Positions 36,593-45,839 of a stretch of DNA of 64,000 bases are shown here, piece by piece. The DNA is taken from positions 1 to 64,000 of the forward strand of contig CAVULO010000002.1 of assembly GCA_963742345.1 (NCBI GenBank), written 5' to 3'. The notes under the pieces were generated by a model. The model was not told the DNA's origin and searched no databases. It worked only from the letters and a program-made list of their open reading frames with translations. The position numbers were made by a program, and so were the translations under genes. This DNA comes from Pseudolabrys sp963742345 (lineage in GTDB: Bacteria; Pseudomonadota; Alphaproteobacteria; Rhizobiales; Xanthobacteraceae). Each line of letters starts with the position of its first letter. The first letter of the stretch is position 1.

Positions 36593-37484
36593 ATGCTTGA
36601 AGGCTTCAGACGCTCCGAAATCAAAACCAGCGGCGCACGCATCGTCACTGTTACGGGCGGCAGTGGGCCGCCGGTGCTGCTGATGCACGGAAATCCATTT
36701 ACACATTTATCATGGCACAAGGTAGCGCCCACGCTGGCGCGCGCTTTCACGGTGGTAGCCACCGATTTACGCGGCTATGGCAATTCCGATAAACCGCCGG
36801 GCGGCGATGATCATGCCGGCTACTCGTTCCGTGCGATGGCGCAGGACCAGGTCGAGGTCATGGCCGCCCTTGGACTTCAACACGTTTTATGCCGCGGGCC
36901 ATGATCGTGGCGCGCGTGTGCTGCATCGCATGTGCCTCGACCATCCGAAAAAAGTGACGCGCGCGGCGATCCTCGACATCATCCCGCAGCACCATTTGCT
37001 CAATCACATATCAAGGCAGTGGGGCACATTCTCCTGGCACTGGTTCTTTAACATACAGCCCTACGATCTGCCCGAACGCATGATGGGTGCCGACCCGGAT
37101 TGGTTTATCGAGAAGAAACTTGCCAAGACCAAACAGGGATTAAGTTTCTTCGATCAGGAAGCGCTTGCCGAATACAAGCGCTGCTTCCGCAATCCCGAAA
37201 CCATCCACGCGATCTGCGAGGACTATCGCGCTACCTTTGGCGTCGATCTGGAAATGGATACCAGGGACTTCGACGCCGGCCGTAAGATTGAAAGTCCTGT
37301 GCTGGTCTTGTGGGGTGCGACCGGGGGTGTCGGTCGCAACCATAAACCCGGCCCAGCCGAAATCTGGCGGAATTACGCAACGAATATCGTCGGCGCCAAA
37401 GCGCTTCCCTGCGGACACTATTTGTCCGAGGAAGCGCCGAACGAAACGACGGAAGCGCTGCGCGATTTTTTCGCCGCTCGCTGA
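36593..37484 (+). pseudogene. Alpha/beta hydrolase, haloacetate dehalogenase-like, one frameshift
   Basis: Joined across a shift near 36885, this is a roughly 297-residue alpha/beta hydrolase. HGNPFTHLSWHKV carries the oxyanion motif, DLRGYGNSDKP follows, and the nucleophile motif is GHDRGARV with Asp instead of Ser, as in haloalkane and fluoroacetate dehalogenases. MGADPDWF and EYKRCFRNPETIHAICEDYR resemble haloacetate dehalogenase; the general-base His is in PCGHYLSEE. An extra base before TTTTATG breaks the frame. Carbon-halogen or epoxide cleavage are both possible for an Asp nucleophile. Confidence 0.78.
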
Positions 37485-38508
37485 TCAGGCGATCGTGGAA
37501 GGCGCAGCGAGAAAATTCTTCATCGCATACCAGAGCAGGTGCCGGTTCTTGCTCCAGCCCGCGCTGTGCGCGGTCTGCGGCAGGATGACAAACTGGCGGT
37601 CGCCGTTCGGAAGTTGCCGGTAGAATTCGAGCAGGTCGTCATTGGTCGAGTTGCCGTCAAATTCGCCGCGCAGCATCAGGACCGGTGAAAGCACCTTTTT
37701 GGGATCGACTATCGGCAGGTTTGCAGCCATGTCGATATAGGTGCCGCTCGGCACCTGATCGCCGAATTTCATTTCCTCAGCGATGATCGCTTCGGCCACC
37801 GCCGGATCATAGCTCGATGGCAGATCCGTCCCGTGTAAAGATCGAGCGGATCATCGCGGCGTCGCGCTTTCGGTGCGGGCTCGCACGCAGCGCGTCGATC
37901 TTTTCTCTCCGTCGTTCGATCTCGGCCGCACCGTTGCCCTTGTAGGTAAAGGCGCAGAGCACCAGTCGGCCGACCCGTTCGGGCTGCGCCTGTGCGTAAG
38001 CGGCTGCGCGGATGCCGCCGGAGGATGTGCCCGTAGAAATGCAGCTTGCTGCTGGCCGGTTTCCTGCACAACAACCGGAATTGCAGCTTTCAAATCTTCG
38101 ACACTGCTGGCGATGTCGGAATTGTTGCCGGAGCTGCCGGAATGGCCATAGCCGTCATGGTCCATGGTCCAGACGTCGTAGCCGTCTCGCGCGAGCACGT
38201 TCATCAGCGAGTATTCGCCCTTGCCGGGCACCGTGAGATCGTAGGAGGAACGCGACGAGTTCGACGAGCCGTGCACCAGAAACACAATCGGGCAGCGCCG
38301 CTTCGCCCGGTTTTGGCGCACCGAGGCGTTTGCGCCATAGATTGAGTTTCACGTCGCCTTTCTTGGCCCAATATTCCTGGCTCCAGATCTCGGCGTCGCC
38401 CGCGGCTTGCGCGGGTGCCGCCAGGCCCGACAGAAGTCCAGCGCCGACGCCTAGTCCGGCGCTTTTGAGAACGGCGCGACGGGGCAGGGCGGGATCGGAT
38501 TCGCTCAT
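37485..38508 (-). pseudogene. Exported alpha/beta hydrolase with Tat signal, several frameshifts
   Basis: The N-terminus has a twin-arginine signal (LPRRAVLKSAGLGVGAGLLS). The rest is spread over frames: VFLVHGSSNSSRSSYDL, MDHDGYGHSGSSGN, then a repaired FYGTSSGGIRAAAYA with the nucleophile Ser, and the C-terminal part SPVLMLRGEFDGNSTNDDL with the acid and PQTAHSAGWSKN with the His. Shifts lie near 38300, 38048, 38030 and 37838, mostly extra G or C in short runs. Repaired length is about 340 residues. It would act in the periplasm on an ester or amide; the substrate is unknown. The start at 38508 has GGGAGG upstream. Confidence 0.72.
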
Positions 38509-38696
38509 AGGCAACCTCCCGGATGGCCGCCGTCATAATCGTTGGCTGGCGGCCTTATTAAGGACAATCTAGCAGATTGCTTAACCCGCGGGCAGTCTAC
38601 TCGCCCAATGGATTTAGTTCTGCTAGGGGTCGAGCAAGGCGCGCTTCCCAGCGCGCGCGGCGTTCAAGGCGATGCAGCCGGCGCTAAACCGGAGGA

Positions 38697-39755
38697 ATGA
38701 TGCTCAAGTCGGTGCGCGCGGTGGCGCGATTTTTTCAGAAGACGATCGGCTGGAATCGGATCGGCGTGCTCCTGAGCATCGCCATCATTACTGTTGCGGT
38801 CGTCGTGCTCTTCCACATGCTCCGCGACATCAACACCGATGAAGTGGTTGCAGCGCTGAAAGCAACCGAGCCGCATCATATTGCCGCCGCAGCATTCTTT
38901 GTTGCTTGCGGCTATTTCACGCTGACCTTCTATGACTGGTTCGCCTTGCGAACCATTGGCCGGAATGAAATTCCTTATCGTATTGCCGCGCTCACCGGCT
39001 TCACCAGCTATTCGATCGGCCACAATATCGGCGCAACGGTATTCACCGGCGGCGCCGTGCGTTACCGCATCTATTCAACTTATGGGCTCGATGCGGTCGA
39101 GGTGGCGAAGATCTGTTTCGTTGCCGGCCTGACTTTCTGGCTCGGCAACGCCACCGTGCTCGGCCTCGGCGTCGCCTATCATCCGCAAGCCGCCGGGCCG
39201 ATCGATCAGCTGCCGCCTTGGCTAAACCGTGCCATCGCCATCGCCATTCTAGCGGTGCTGGTATCCTATGTGAGTTGGGTGTGGACCGCGCCGCGCGAAA
39301 TTGGCCAGGGCGAGTGGAAAGTCCATTTGCCGAGCGGGCCGTCGACACTGCTGCAGATTTGCATCGGCATTCTCGATCTCGGTTGCTGCGCGCTGGCGAT
39401 GTACATGTTGCTTCCGGGCGAGCCGAATATCGGATTCGTGACGATGGCGGTGGTGTTCGTGTCGGCGACGCTGCTTGGCTTCGCCAGTCATGCGCCCGGA
39501 GGTCTCGGCGTTTTCGACGCCGCTATGCTCGTGGCACTCTGGCAATTCGACAAGGAATCCGTGCTGGCCGGACTGCTGCTGTTTCGGCTGCTTTATTACA
39601 TAGTGCCCTTCGTGATCGCGCTGGCGATCCTCGGCGCACGCGAAATATGGCTCAATGTGCACGGCGCGCGACGTGTGGTGGAGCCCAAAGCGATAACGTC
39701 CGTGACTGCGCCGATCCGCAGCGAGATCGAGGCCGAAAAAACCGACTCCGACTGA
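38697..39755 (+). CDS. Integral membrane protein, lysyl-PG synthase TM-domain (UPF0104) family
   Basis: This 352-residue protein has about eight membrane helices, without the catalytic aminoacyl-transferase domain of MprF. The motif SIGHNIGATVFTGGAVRYR is typical of the family, as is SHAPGGLGVFDAAML. Members are flippase-like or of unknown function. GGAGGA precedes the start. The stop is only two bases before phoR, so the two are co-transcribed and possibly linked in phosphate or membrane-lipid control. Confidence 0.85.
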   Translation: MMLKSVRAVARFFQKTIGWNRIGVLLSIAIITVAVVVLFHMLRDINTDEVVAALKATEPHHIAAAAFFVACGYFTLTFYDWFALRTIGRNEIPYRIAALTGFTSYSIGHNIGATVFTGGAVRYRIYSTYGLDAVEVAKICFVAGLTFWLGNATVLGLGVAYHPQAAGPIDQLPPWLNRAIAIAILAVLVSYVSWVWTAPREIGQGEWKVHLPSGPSTLLQICIGILDLGCCALAMYMLLPGEPNIGFVTMAVVFVSATLLGFASHAPGGLGVFDAAMLVALWQFDKESVLAGLLLFRLLYYIVPFVIALAILGAREIWLNVHGARRVVEPKAITSVTAPIRSEIEAEKTDSD

Positions 39756-39757
39756 CC

Positions 39758-40978
39758 ATGGCGATAGACGACGACCGCCGCGATTTTCCCGCCGCCACTG
39801 GCTTGGGGGCCCGATTGCGCGGCGCGTGGCAAGCTTTGCTCGGCCAAACCCCTGTCGTTCACACCTCCGGTACCGCACCCGCGGCCGACCGGACCCTTGC
39901 CAGACCGCAAGCCGTGTTGATCGAGCAACTGATCGGCGGGCTGCCTGGCGCGGCGATCGTGCTCGACCGCGAGGGTCGGGTGATCGCCTTCAACGAAGCG
40001 GCAACCAGCATCGCGCCGGCCTTGCAGCGTGGCGAACCCGCACTGATCGCGTTGCGCATGCCAGACTTGGTCGATGCCATCCGCCGCGCGGCCAAGCGCC
40101 GCGAACCGCAGCGTGTGGAATTCTTCGAACGCGTGCCTCTCGACCGCTGGTTCGAGGCCTTCGTGACTCCCGTCAGACTAGCGATCCGTGGCGACGACGC
40201 CGTAGACATCTTGCTGATGACTTTCAACGATCTCACTCCGCTGCGGCGGGTGGAGGAGATGCGTGCCGACTTCATCGCCAATGCCAGCCACGAGCTGCGC
40301 ACGCCGCTCGCCGCGTTGCTCGGCTTCATTGAAACTCTGCAAGGCACTGCCAAAGACGACACCGCCGCGCGCGCAAAATTCCTTTCGATCATGCAGGGGC
40401 AGGCGACCCGCATGGCTCGTCTGATCGATGACCTGCTGTCGCTCTCGCGCATCGAACTCAATGCCCATTTGCAGCCGAATACGGCGGTCGATCTTGCGCC
40501 GATCGTGCGTCAGGTCGTCGACGGCTTGCAGACGCTGGCGCGTGACCGCGGCGTCGAGATCAAGGTGGCGACGCCGGATACCCTTGTCGTGCTCGGTGAC
40601 CGTGACGAACTGATCCGCGCACTCGAAAACCTGGTTGAAAACGCGCTCAAATATGGTGCCGCTGGCAAGCGGGTCGACATCACGGTCACCCGTGGACAAA
40701 CGCGCGCGGGTACGCCGGAAGCGCGTGTGGCGGTACGCGATTACGGTCCGGGAATTGCTCCTGAACATTTGCCACGGCTGACAGAACGCTTTTATCGCGT
40801 CGATGTGTCCGACAGTCGCGCGCAAGGTGGAACCGGGTTGGGGCTGGCGCTGGTCAAGCATGTGCTCAACCGGCACGGCGGACGTCTCACGATTGAAAGC
40901 ACGCCTGGCGCCGGCGCGACCTTCATGATGCATCTGCCGTTGCGCACTGATGAGTCCGGTCAATCGGCGAAATCATAA
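39758..40978 (+). CDS. phoR: Phosphate regulon sensor histidine kinase PhoR
   Basis: This 406-residue kinase has a PAS-like domain (GLPGAAIVLDREGRVIAFNE, residues 61-80), the phosphoacceptor His178 in ANASHELRTPLAALLGF, the N box ENLVENALKYG, the G1 box VRDYGPGIAPEHLPRL and the G2 box GGTGLGLALVKHV. It phosphorylates PhoB under phosphate limitation. I see no membrane segment in the N-terminal 60 residues, whereas many PhoR proteins have one or two. It may be tethered through the adjacent membrane protein or the Pst/PhoU complex; that is inference. Confidence 0.93.
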   Translation: MAIDDDRRDFPAATGLGARLRGAWQALLGQTPVVHTSGTAPAADRTLARPQAVLIEQLIGGLPGAAIVLDREGRVIAFNEAATSIAPALQRGEPALIALRMPDLVDAIRRAAKRREPQRVEFFERVPLDRWFEAFVTPVRLAIRGDDAVDILLMTFNDLTPLRRVEEMRADFIANASHELRTPLAALLGFIETLQGTAKDDTAARAKFLSIMQGQATRMARLIDDLLSLSRIELNAHLQPNTAVDLAPIVRQVVDGLQTLARDRGVEIKVATPDTLVVLGDRDELIRALENLVENALKYGAAGKRVDITVTRGQTRAGTPEARVAVRDYGPGIAPEHLPRLTERFYRVDVSDSRAQGGTGLGLALVKHVLNRHGGRLTIESTPGAGATFMMHLPLRTDESGQSAKS

Positions 40979-40998
40979 TCAAATTCATGGGGTTAAAT

Positions 40999-41016
40999 TG
41001 TCATGTGACTGTCACC
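40999..41016 (+). promoter_or_regulatory. Pho box (PhoB binding site) before pstS
   Basis: TTGTCATGTGACTGTCAC contains two near-perfect 7-base half sites (TTGTCAT and CTGTCAC) spaced by four bases, the classical PhoB recognition arrangement. TTTATA at 41023-41028 is a plausible -10 element, with the Pho box taking the place of the -35. It should drive the pst operon under phosphate starvation. Confidence 0.85.
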
Positions 41017-41057
41017 AAAGCTTTATAGAACGGTGACATGCGACGCTTATGGCTGAC

Positions 41058-41114
41058 CACGACTTCGGATTTCCCAGCACTAAAACAAAACAAAAAATGT
41101 CCGAAGTCGTCGTG
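41058..41114 (+). repeat. Inverted repeat in the pstS leader
   Basis: CACGACTTCGGA at 41058-41069 can pair with TCCGAAGTCGTCGTG at 41100-41114, with a three-base bulge and an A-rich loop of about 30 bases. It would form a hairpin in the untranslated leader between the Pho box promoter and pstS. No U-run follows, so it is not a terminator; a role in mRNA stability or control is possible. Confidence 0.55.
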
Positions 41115-41226
41115 GAGAGCTTTTTTTCGAGCAACAGCGGCCGCCCATTTCATTGGGCGCGAGGACAGAAGCGGTGGGTCCGTTTTGGCCCGCGCGCGTC
41201 TTTGGCCGCAAACATGGAGAGAACCC

Positions 41227-42276
41227 TTGAAACACTGGACCGCATTGGCAGCCGCGGGCGTCATCGCAGCCGCGGCGTTCGTTCCGGCCAAAGCCGCCGA
41301 CATTTCTGGTGCCGGCGCCACCTTCCCTTATCCAATCTATGCCAAATGGGCCGACGAATACAAAAAAGTCACCGGCAACGGGCTGAACTATCAGTCGATC
41401 GGTTCTGGTGGCGGCATCAAGCAGATCAAAGCCAAGACCGTGACCTTCGGCGCCAGCGACGCGCCGTTGTCGGGCAAGGAACTCGACGAAATCGGTCTCG
41501 CCCAGTTCCCGATGGTGATGGGCGGCATCGTGCCCGTCGTCAATCTCGATGGCGTGAATCCAGGCGAGCTGACCATCGATGGTCCGACCCTCGCCAAGAT
41601 CTTTCTTGGCGATATCAAGACATGGGATGACCCGGCGATCAAAAAGTTGAATCCGAGCGTGAAACTGCCGAACCAGGCGATTGCGATCGTGCATCGATCT
41701 GACGGTTCCGGCACCACGTACAACTTCGCCTATTACCTTGCCGACGTAAGTGCGGACTGGAAGTCGAAAGTCGGAGTCAACACCTCGGTACAGTGGCCGA
41801 GTGGGATCGGCGCCAAGGGTAATGAAGGGGTTGCTAACAATGTCGGCAACACCAAAGGCTCAATCGGATATGTCGAGTATGCTTACGCCAAGCAGAACAA
41901 GCTGACCTTCACCAGAATGGTCAACAAGGCCGGCAAGGCGGTGATGCCAACCTCGGAAGCATTCCAGGCTGCGGCGGCGAATGCCGACTGGAAGTCGCAG
42001 CCCGGCTACGGCGTGATCCTTGCCAATCAGCCCGGCGACAAGTCGTGGCCGATGACGGCGGCGACCTGGATTCTCATCTACAAGCAGCCGGGTGATACTG
42101 CTGCCACTGGCGAGGCCCTCAAGTTCTTCGCCTGGGCCTACAAGAACGGCGGCAAGGCGGCCGAAGACCTTGACTACGTTCCGATGCCCGCCAATGTCGT
42201 CGCCGACATCGAGAAGTCCTGGACGACTGATATCAAGGACGCGAGCGGCAAGCCCGTTTTCGCGATGACCAATTGA
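41227..42276 (+). CDS. pstS: Phosphate ABC transporter substrate-binding protein PstS
   Basis: This 349-residue protein has a signal peptide (KHWTALAAAGVIAAAAFVPA, cleaved after AKA) and the phosphate-binding motifs GAGATFPYPIYAKWADEY, GASDAPLSGKEL and HRSDGSGTTYNF. The frame is open to 41038, but those residues are not signal-like. The TTG at 41227, with GGAGAG before it, gives the normal N-terminus. It captures phosphate in the periplasm for PstCAB. Confidence 0.95.
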   Translation: MKHWTALAAAGVIAAAAFVPAKAADISGAGATFPYPIYAKWADEYKKVTGNGLNYQSIGSGGGIKQIKAKTVTFGASDAPLSGKELDEIGLAQFPMVMGGIVPVVNLDGVNPGELTIDGPTLAKIFLGDIKTWDDPAIKKLNPSVKLPNQAIAIVHRSDGSGTTYNFAYYLADVSADWKSKVGVNTSVQWPSGIGAKGNEGVANNVGNTKGSIGYVEYAYAKQNKLTFTRMVNKAGKAVMPTSEAFQAAAANADWKSQPGYGVILANQPGDKSWPMTAATWILIYKQPGDTAATGEALKFFAWAYKNGGKAAEDLDYVPMPANVVADIEKSWTTDIKDASGKPVFAMTN

Positions 42277-42288
42277 TCCAGGAACGAG

Positions 42289-42316
42289 AGAAAGGGCGCC
42301 GCGCGGCGCCCTTTCT
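42289..42316 (+). terminator. Hairpin between pstS and pstC
   Basis: AGAAAGGGCGCCGC at 42289 and GCGGCGCCCTTTCT at 42303 form a perfect 14-base inverted repeat with no spacer bases, followed by TTG. With little U-run it may be a partial terminator or mRNA stabiliser, giving more PstS than membrane components, as is usual for binding proteins. Confidence 0.7.
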
Positions 42317-42411
42317 TTGTATCCACCGTTCGCGAAAACGCGGCTTGTGTTACGGCCTTCGGGCCGCTTGAGTGGCTCCCCCGACGTCGGTTTGTCAAAA
42401 GGGAGAGCCGG

Positions 42412-43431
42412 ATGCAGCCTTCGGGGAGGCGATCCGTGGTTGACGTGGCGTTACAGAGTACGGGGATTTCGGCCGCCGACCATGTCGACCGAGCCAAGGT
42501 TCTGCAGCGCCTGCGGTTGGGCGACGTCGTATTCCGCCATCTTACTCGCGCTGCGGCGCTCGCGGTTCTTATCATCCTCGGCGGCATTATCGTTTCGCTG
42601 GTTTGGGGGTCGTTGCCGGCGCTGAGCACTTTCGGCTTGAGCTTCCTTTACGAAGAGGTCTGGAATCCGGTCACCGAGAAATTCGGGGCTATTGCGCCGA
42701 TCTACGGCACCGTCGTTACCTCATTTATCGCGATGCTGATTGCCGTGCCAGTCGGCTTGTTCATCGCGTTGTTCCTCACCGAACTGTGCCCGATGTGGCT
42801 GCGCCGCCCGATCGGCATCGCTATCGAACTGCTCGCCGGCATTCCCAGCATCATCTACGGCATCTGGGGCCTGTTCGTGTTCGCGCCATTCCTGCAGCAA
42901 TACGTGCAGCCGTTTCTGATCGCGGTATTCGGCCAGGTGCCGGTGCTCTCGACTTTGTTCGAAGGCCCGCCCTACGGCATCGGAGTGTTCACCGCGGGCC
43001 TGATCCTTGCAATCATGGTCCTGCCCTTTATCACTTCGATTTCGCGCGACGTGTTCGAAGCGGTGCCGCCGGTTCTCAAGGAGGCAGCATATGGGCTCGG
43101 TTGCACGACGTGGGAGGTCGCGCGCTACGTGGTGCTGCCTTACACTCGCGTCGGGGTGATCGGTGGCATTATGCTCGGTCTCGGCCGCGCGCTCGGCGAG
43201 ACCATGGCGGTCACCTTCGTGATCGGCAATGCGCACCGTATCTCCGGCTCATTGCTGGCGCCCGGCACCACCATTTCCGCCACCATTGCCAACGAATTCA
43301 CCGAAGCAGTCGGCGACCTTTACACGTCGGCTTTGATCGCACTGGGCCTGATCTTGTTCGTGATTACCTTCATTGTGCTGGCCATTGCACGACTGTTGCT
43401 GCTGCGGCTGAACGCACGGGTCGGGAGTTGA
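42412..43431 (+). CDS. pstC: Phosphate ABC transporter permease PstC
   Basis: This 339-residue permease has about six membrane helices. APIYGTVVTSFIAMLIAVPV, AGIPSIIYGIWGLFVFAPF and the EAA loop EAAYGLGCTTWEVARYVVLP are typical of PstC, as is GRALGETMAVTFVIGN. GGGAGAG lies upstream of the start. With PstA it forms the membrane channel for phosphate. Confidence 0.95.
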   Translation: MQPSGRRSVVDVALQSTGISAADHVDRAKVLQRLRLGDVVFRHLTRAAALAVLIILGGIIVSLVWGSLPALSTFGLSFLYEEVWNPVTEKFGAIAPIYGTVVTSFIAMLIAVPVGLFIALFLTELCPMWLRRPIGIAIELLAGIPSIIYGIWGLFVFAPFLQQYVQPFLIAVFGQVPVLSTLFEGPPYGIGVFTAGLILAIMVLPFITSISRDVFEAVPPVLKEAAYGLGCTTWEVARYVVLPYTRVGVIGGIMLGLGRALGETMAVTFVIGNAHRISGSLLAPGTTISATIANEFTEAVGDLYTSALIALGLILFVITFIVLAIARLLLLRLNARVGS

Positions 43432-43433
43432 CC

Positions 43434-44288
43434 ATGAATTTGTCGTTCTCTTCGCTCTATGCAAAACGCCGCCGTCGTAACGTGGTCACCATGGCGCTTG
43501 CCTATGCCGCAACAGGTTTCGGCTTGACCTGGTTGGTGGTCATCCTGGGGGTGTTGCTTTGGGAAGGGTTCAGCGGGCTCTCGCTCGCGGTCTTCACCGA
43601 AATGACGCCGCCGCCCGGTTCCGCCGGTGGCCTGCTCAATCCAATCGTCGGCAGTCTGGTGATGACGACGATCGCAGTGCTGATAGGCACCCCGCTCGGC
43701 ATGCTCGCCGGCACTTACATGGCCGAGTACGGTCGCTACGATAAATTGACCACGGTGGTGCGCTTCATCAATGACATCTTGCTCAGCGCGCCCTCGATCG
43801 TTGTGGGCCTCTTCATTTACGAAATCATGGTCGCACAGATGGGGCATTTCTCCGGCTGGGCGGGGGCGGTGTCGCTGGCGGTGATCGTGGTGCCCGTGGT
43901 GGTGCGCACTACCGAGGACATGCTCACGCTTGTACCCGACACCCTGAGGGAAGCCGCTGCCTCGATCGGCCTGCCGCGGTCACTCATGATTCAGAAGGTC
44001 GCCTATCGTGCGGCGCGGGCCGGCATGGTCACCGGTGTATTGCTGGCCGTCGCACGAATTTCTGGCGAGACTGCGCCGCTCCTGTTCACTGCGCTTAACA
44101 ACCAGTTCTGGAGCCTCAATTTGAATGCTCCGGTCTCCAGCCTTCCGGTTGTTATCTTTCAGTTTGCGCTCAGCCCTTACAAAGATTGGCAAAGACTCGC
44201 CTGGACCGGAGCGCTGATCATCACCTTGGCGGTGCTTGCACTAAGCATCGTTGCCCGGCTCCTTGCTGCCCAGAGAAAAACGTCATGA
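43434..44288 (+). CDS. pstA: Phosphate ABC transporter permease PstA
   Basis: This 284-residue permease shows LLNPIVGSLVMTTIAVLIGT, SAPSIVVGLFIYEIMV, the EAA loop EAAASIGLPRSLMIQKVAYR, and ARISGETAPLLFTAL, all typical of PstA. It starts two bases after the pstC stop and overlaps pstB by four bases, so the transporter genes are translationally coupled. Confidence 0.95.
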   Translation: MNLSFSSLYAKRRRRNVVTMALAYAATGFGLTWLVVILGVLLWEGFSGLSLAVFTEMTPPPGSAGGLLNPIVGSLVMTTIAVLIGTPLGMLAGTYMAEYGRYDKLTTVVRFINDILLSAPSIVVGLFIYEIMVAQMGHFSGWAGAVSLAVIVVPVVVRTTEDMLTLVPDTLREAAASIGLPRSLMIQKVAYRAARAGMVTGVLLAVARISGETAPLLFTALNNQFWSLNLNAPVSSLPVVIFQFALSPYKDWQRLAWTGALIITLAVLALSIVARLLAAQRKTS

Positions 44289-45100
44289 GCGTCGCAACCA
44301 TCACAGTACCAACTGTTACTCATACGCCTGGAAATGCCGAAGATCTCCGCGAAAAGATCTCGATCCGCGATCTCGATTTCTATTACGGTGACCACCGCGC
44401 ACTGAAGAGTATTTCCGTGCCGTTGTATCAGGGCAAAGTGACGGCATTCATCGGTCCCTCCGGATGCGGCAAGTCGACACTGCTGCGCATTCTCAACCGG
44501 ATGTACGACCTCTATCCTAATCAACGCGCCATCGGCCACGTGCGGCTCGACAACGAAGACATCCTGTCTCCCTCACAGGATCTCAATCTGCTGCGCGCGA
44601 AAGTCGGCATGGTATTTCAGAAGCCCACACCGTTCCCGATGACGATCTTCGAGAACATCGCCTTTGGCATCCGGTTATATGACCGGCTGCCGAAGACGGA
44701 ACTTGAAGATCGGGTCAAGTACGCGCTCGAGCGCGCGGCACTGTGGGAGGAAGTCAAGGACAAGCTCGGCGCCAGCGGGCTTTCGCTTTCCGGCGGTCAA
44801 CAGCAACGGCTGTGCATCGCGCGCACCGTCGCGGTGCAGCCCGAGGTGATATTGTTCGACGAGCCCTGCTCGGCCCTAGACCCGATATCAACTGCCAAAA
44901 TCGAGGAACTGATCGACGAACTCAAGGACGACTACACGATTGCTATTGTGACTCACAATATGCAGCAGGCCGCACGCGTATCGGATTTCACGGCCTTCAT
45001 GTATCTCGGCGAACTTGCCGAATTCGGGGAAACCACCCGGATCTTCACCACGCCGAATGACCCCCGAACTCAAGACTACATTACCGGCCGCTTCGGCTAG
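44285..45100 (+). CDS. pstB: Phosphate ABC transporter ATP-binding protein PstB
   Basis: This 271-residue ATPase has Walker A GPSGCGKST, the PstB-specific GMVFQKPTPFPMTIFENIAF, the signature LSGGQQQRLCIART and Walker B VILFDEPCSALDP, with His switch THNMQQAARVSD. The ATG at 44285 overlaps the pstA stop. It energises phosphate import and takes part in repression of the regulon through PhoU. Confidence 0.96.
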   Translation: MSVATITVPTVTHTPGNAEDLREKISIRDLDFYYGDHRALKSISVPLYQGKVTAFIGPSGCGKSTLLRILNRMYDLYPNQRAIGHVRLDNEDILSPSQDLNLLRAKVGMVFQKPTPFPMTIFENIAFGIRLYDRLPKTELEDRVKYALERAALWEEVKDKLGASGLSLSGGQQQRLCIARTVAVQPEVILFDEPCSALDPISTAKIEELIDELKDDYTIAIVTHNMQQAARVSDFTAFMYLGELAEFGETTRIFTTPNDPRTQDYITGRFG

Positions 45101-45111
45101 GAACCACGAAT

Positions 45112-45828
45112 ATGACCGACCACACAATGAAGGCCTTTGATACCGACCTGCAGGATCTCGCGCGCATGGTCGCCGAAATGGGCGGCCTCGCCGAGAAACA
45201 AGTGGCAGATTCGGTCGATGCGCTGGCAAAACGGGACACCACATTGGCGCAGCGGGTCACCGCGGCCGATGCCAATATCGACGCCTTGCAGCGCGAGATT
45301 GAAGAAAGGGCGGTGCTCACCATCGCCCGGCGGCAGCCCATGGCGGTTGACTTGCGAGAAGTTGTCGGTGCGCTACGTCTGGCAAATGATCTCGAACGCA
45401 TCGGGGATCTCGCCAAGAACATCGCCAAACGGGTGGTTGCGCTCAACGGCGAGTTTCCGCCGCCGAAGCTTATCCGCGGCGTCGAGCATATGACCGATCT
45501 CGTGCTCGAGCAGATGAAGTTGGTGCTCGATGCCTATGGTCGTCGCGACATCAGCAAGGCGATGATGGTGTGGCGCGGCGATGAGGAAATCGACGCGGTC
45601 TGCACCTCGGTTTTCCGCGAGCTGCTGACTTACATGATGGAAGATCCACGCAACATCACCTTTTGCATCCATCTGATGTTCTGCGCCAAGAACATCGAAC
45701 GTATGGGCGACCACGCTACCAACATTGCGGAGTCGGTTCACTACATCATCGAAGGACGCCCGATTGCCGATCAGCGGCCGAAAGGCGACACCACGACCAT
45801 CGCAGCGCTGCACACGGCCGACAGGTAA
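45112..45828 (+). CDS. phoU: Phosphate signalling protein PhoU
   Basis: This 238-residue all-helical protein consists of two PhoU repeats, each with an E/D-x-x-x-D metal site: RLANDLERIGDLAKNIAKR and FCAKNIERMGDHATNIAES. It links the Pst transporter to PhoR and represses the Pho regulon when phosphate is plentiful. It lies 11 bases after pstB and 11 bases before phoB, in the same operon. Confidence 0.96.
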   Translation: MTDHTMKAFDTDLQDLARMVAEMGGLAEKQVADSVDALAKRDTTLAQRVTAADANIDALQREIEERAVLTIARRQPMAVDLREVVGALRLANDLERIGDLAKNIAKRVVALNGEFPPPKLIRGVEHMTDLVLEQMKLVLDAYGRRDISKAMMVWRGDEEIDAVCTSVFRELLTYMMEDPRNITFCIHLMFCAKNIERMGDHATNIAESVHYIIEGRPIADQRPKGDTTTIAALHTADR

Positions 45829-45839
45829 TGGAATTTTGC

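Noticed and set aside
39218..39757. An N-terminal extension of PhoR
   Set aside because: The upstream part of the frame is a shadow of the membrane protein gene, which is intact in another frame and ends at 39755.
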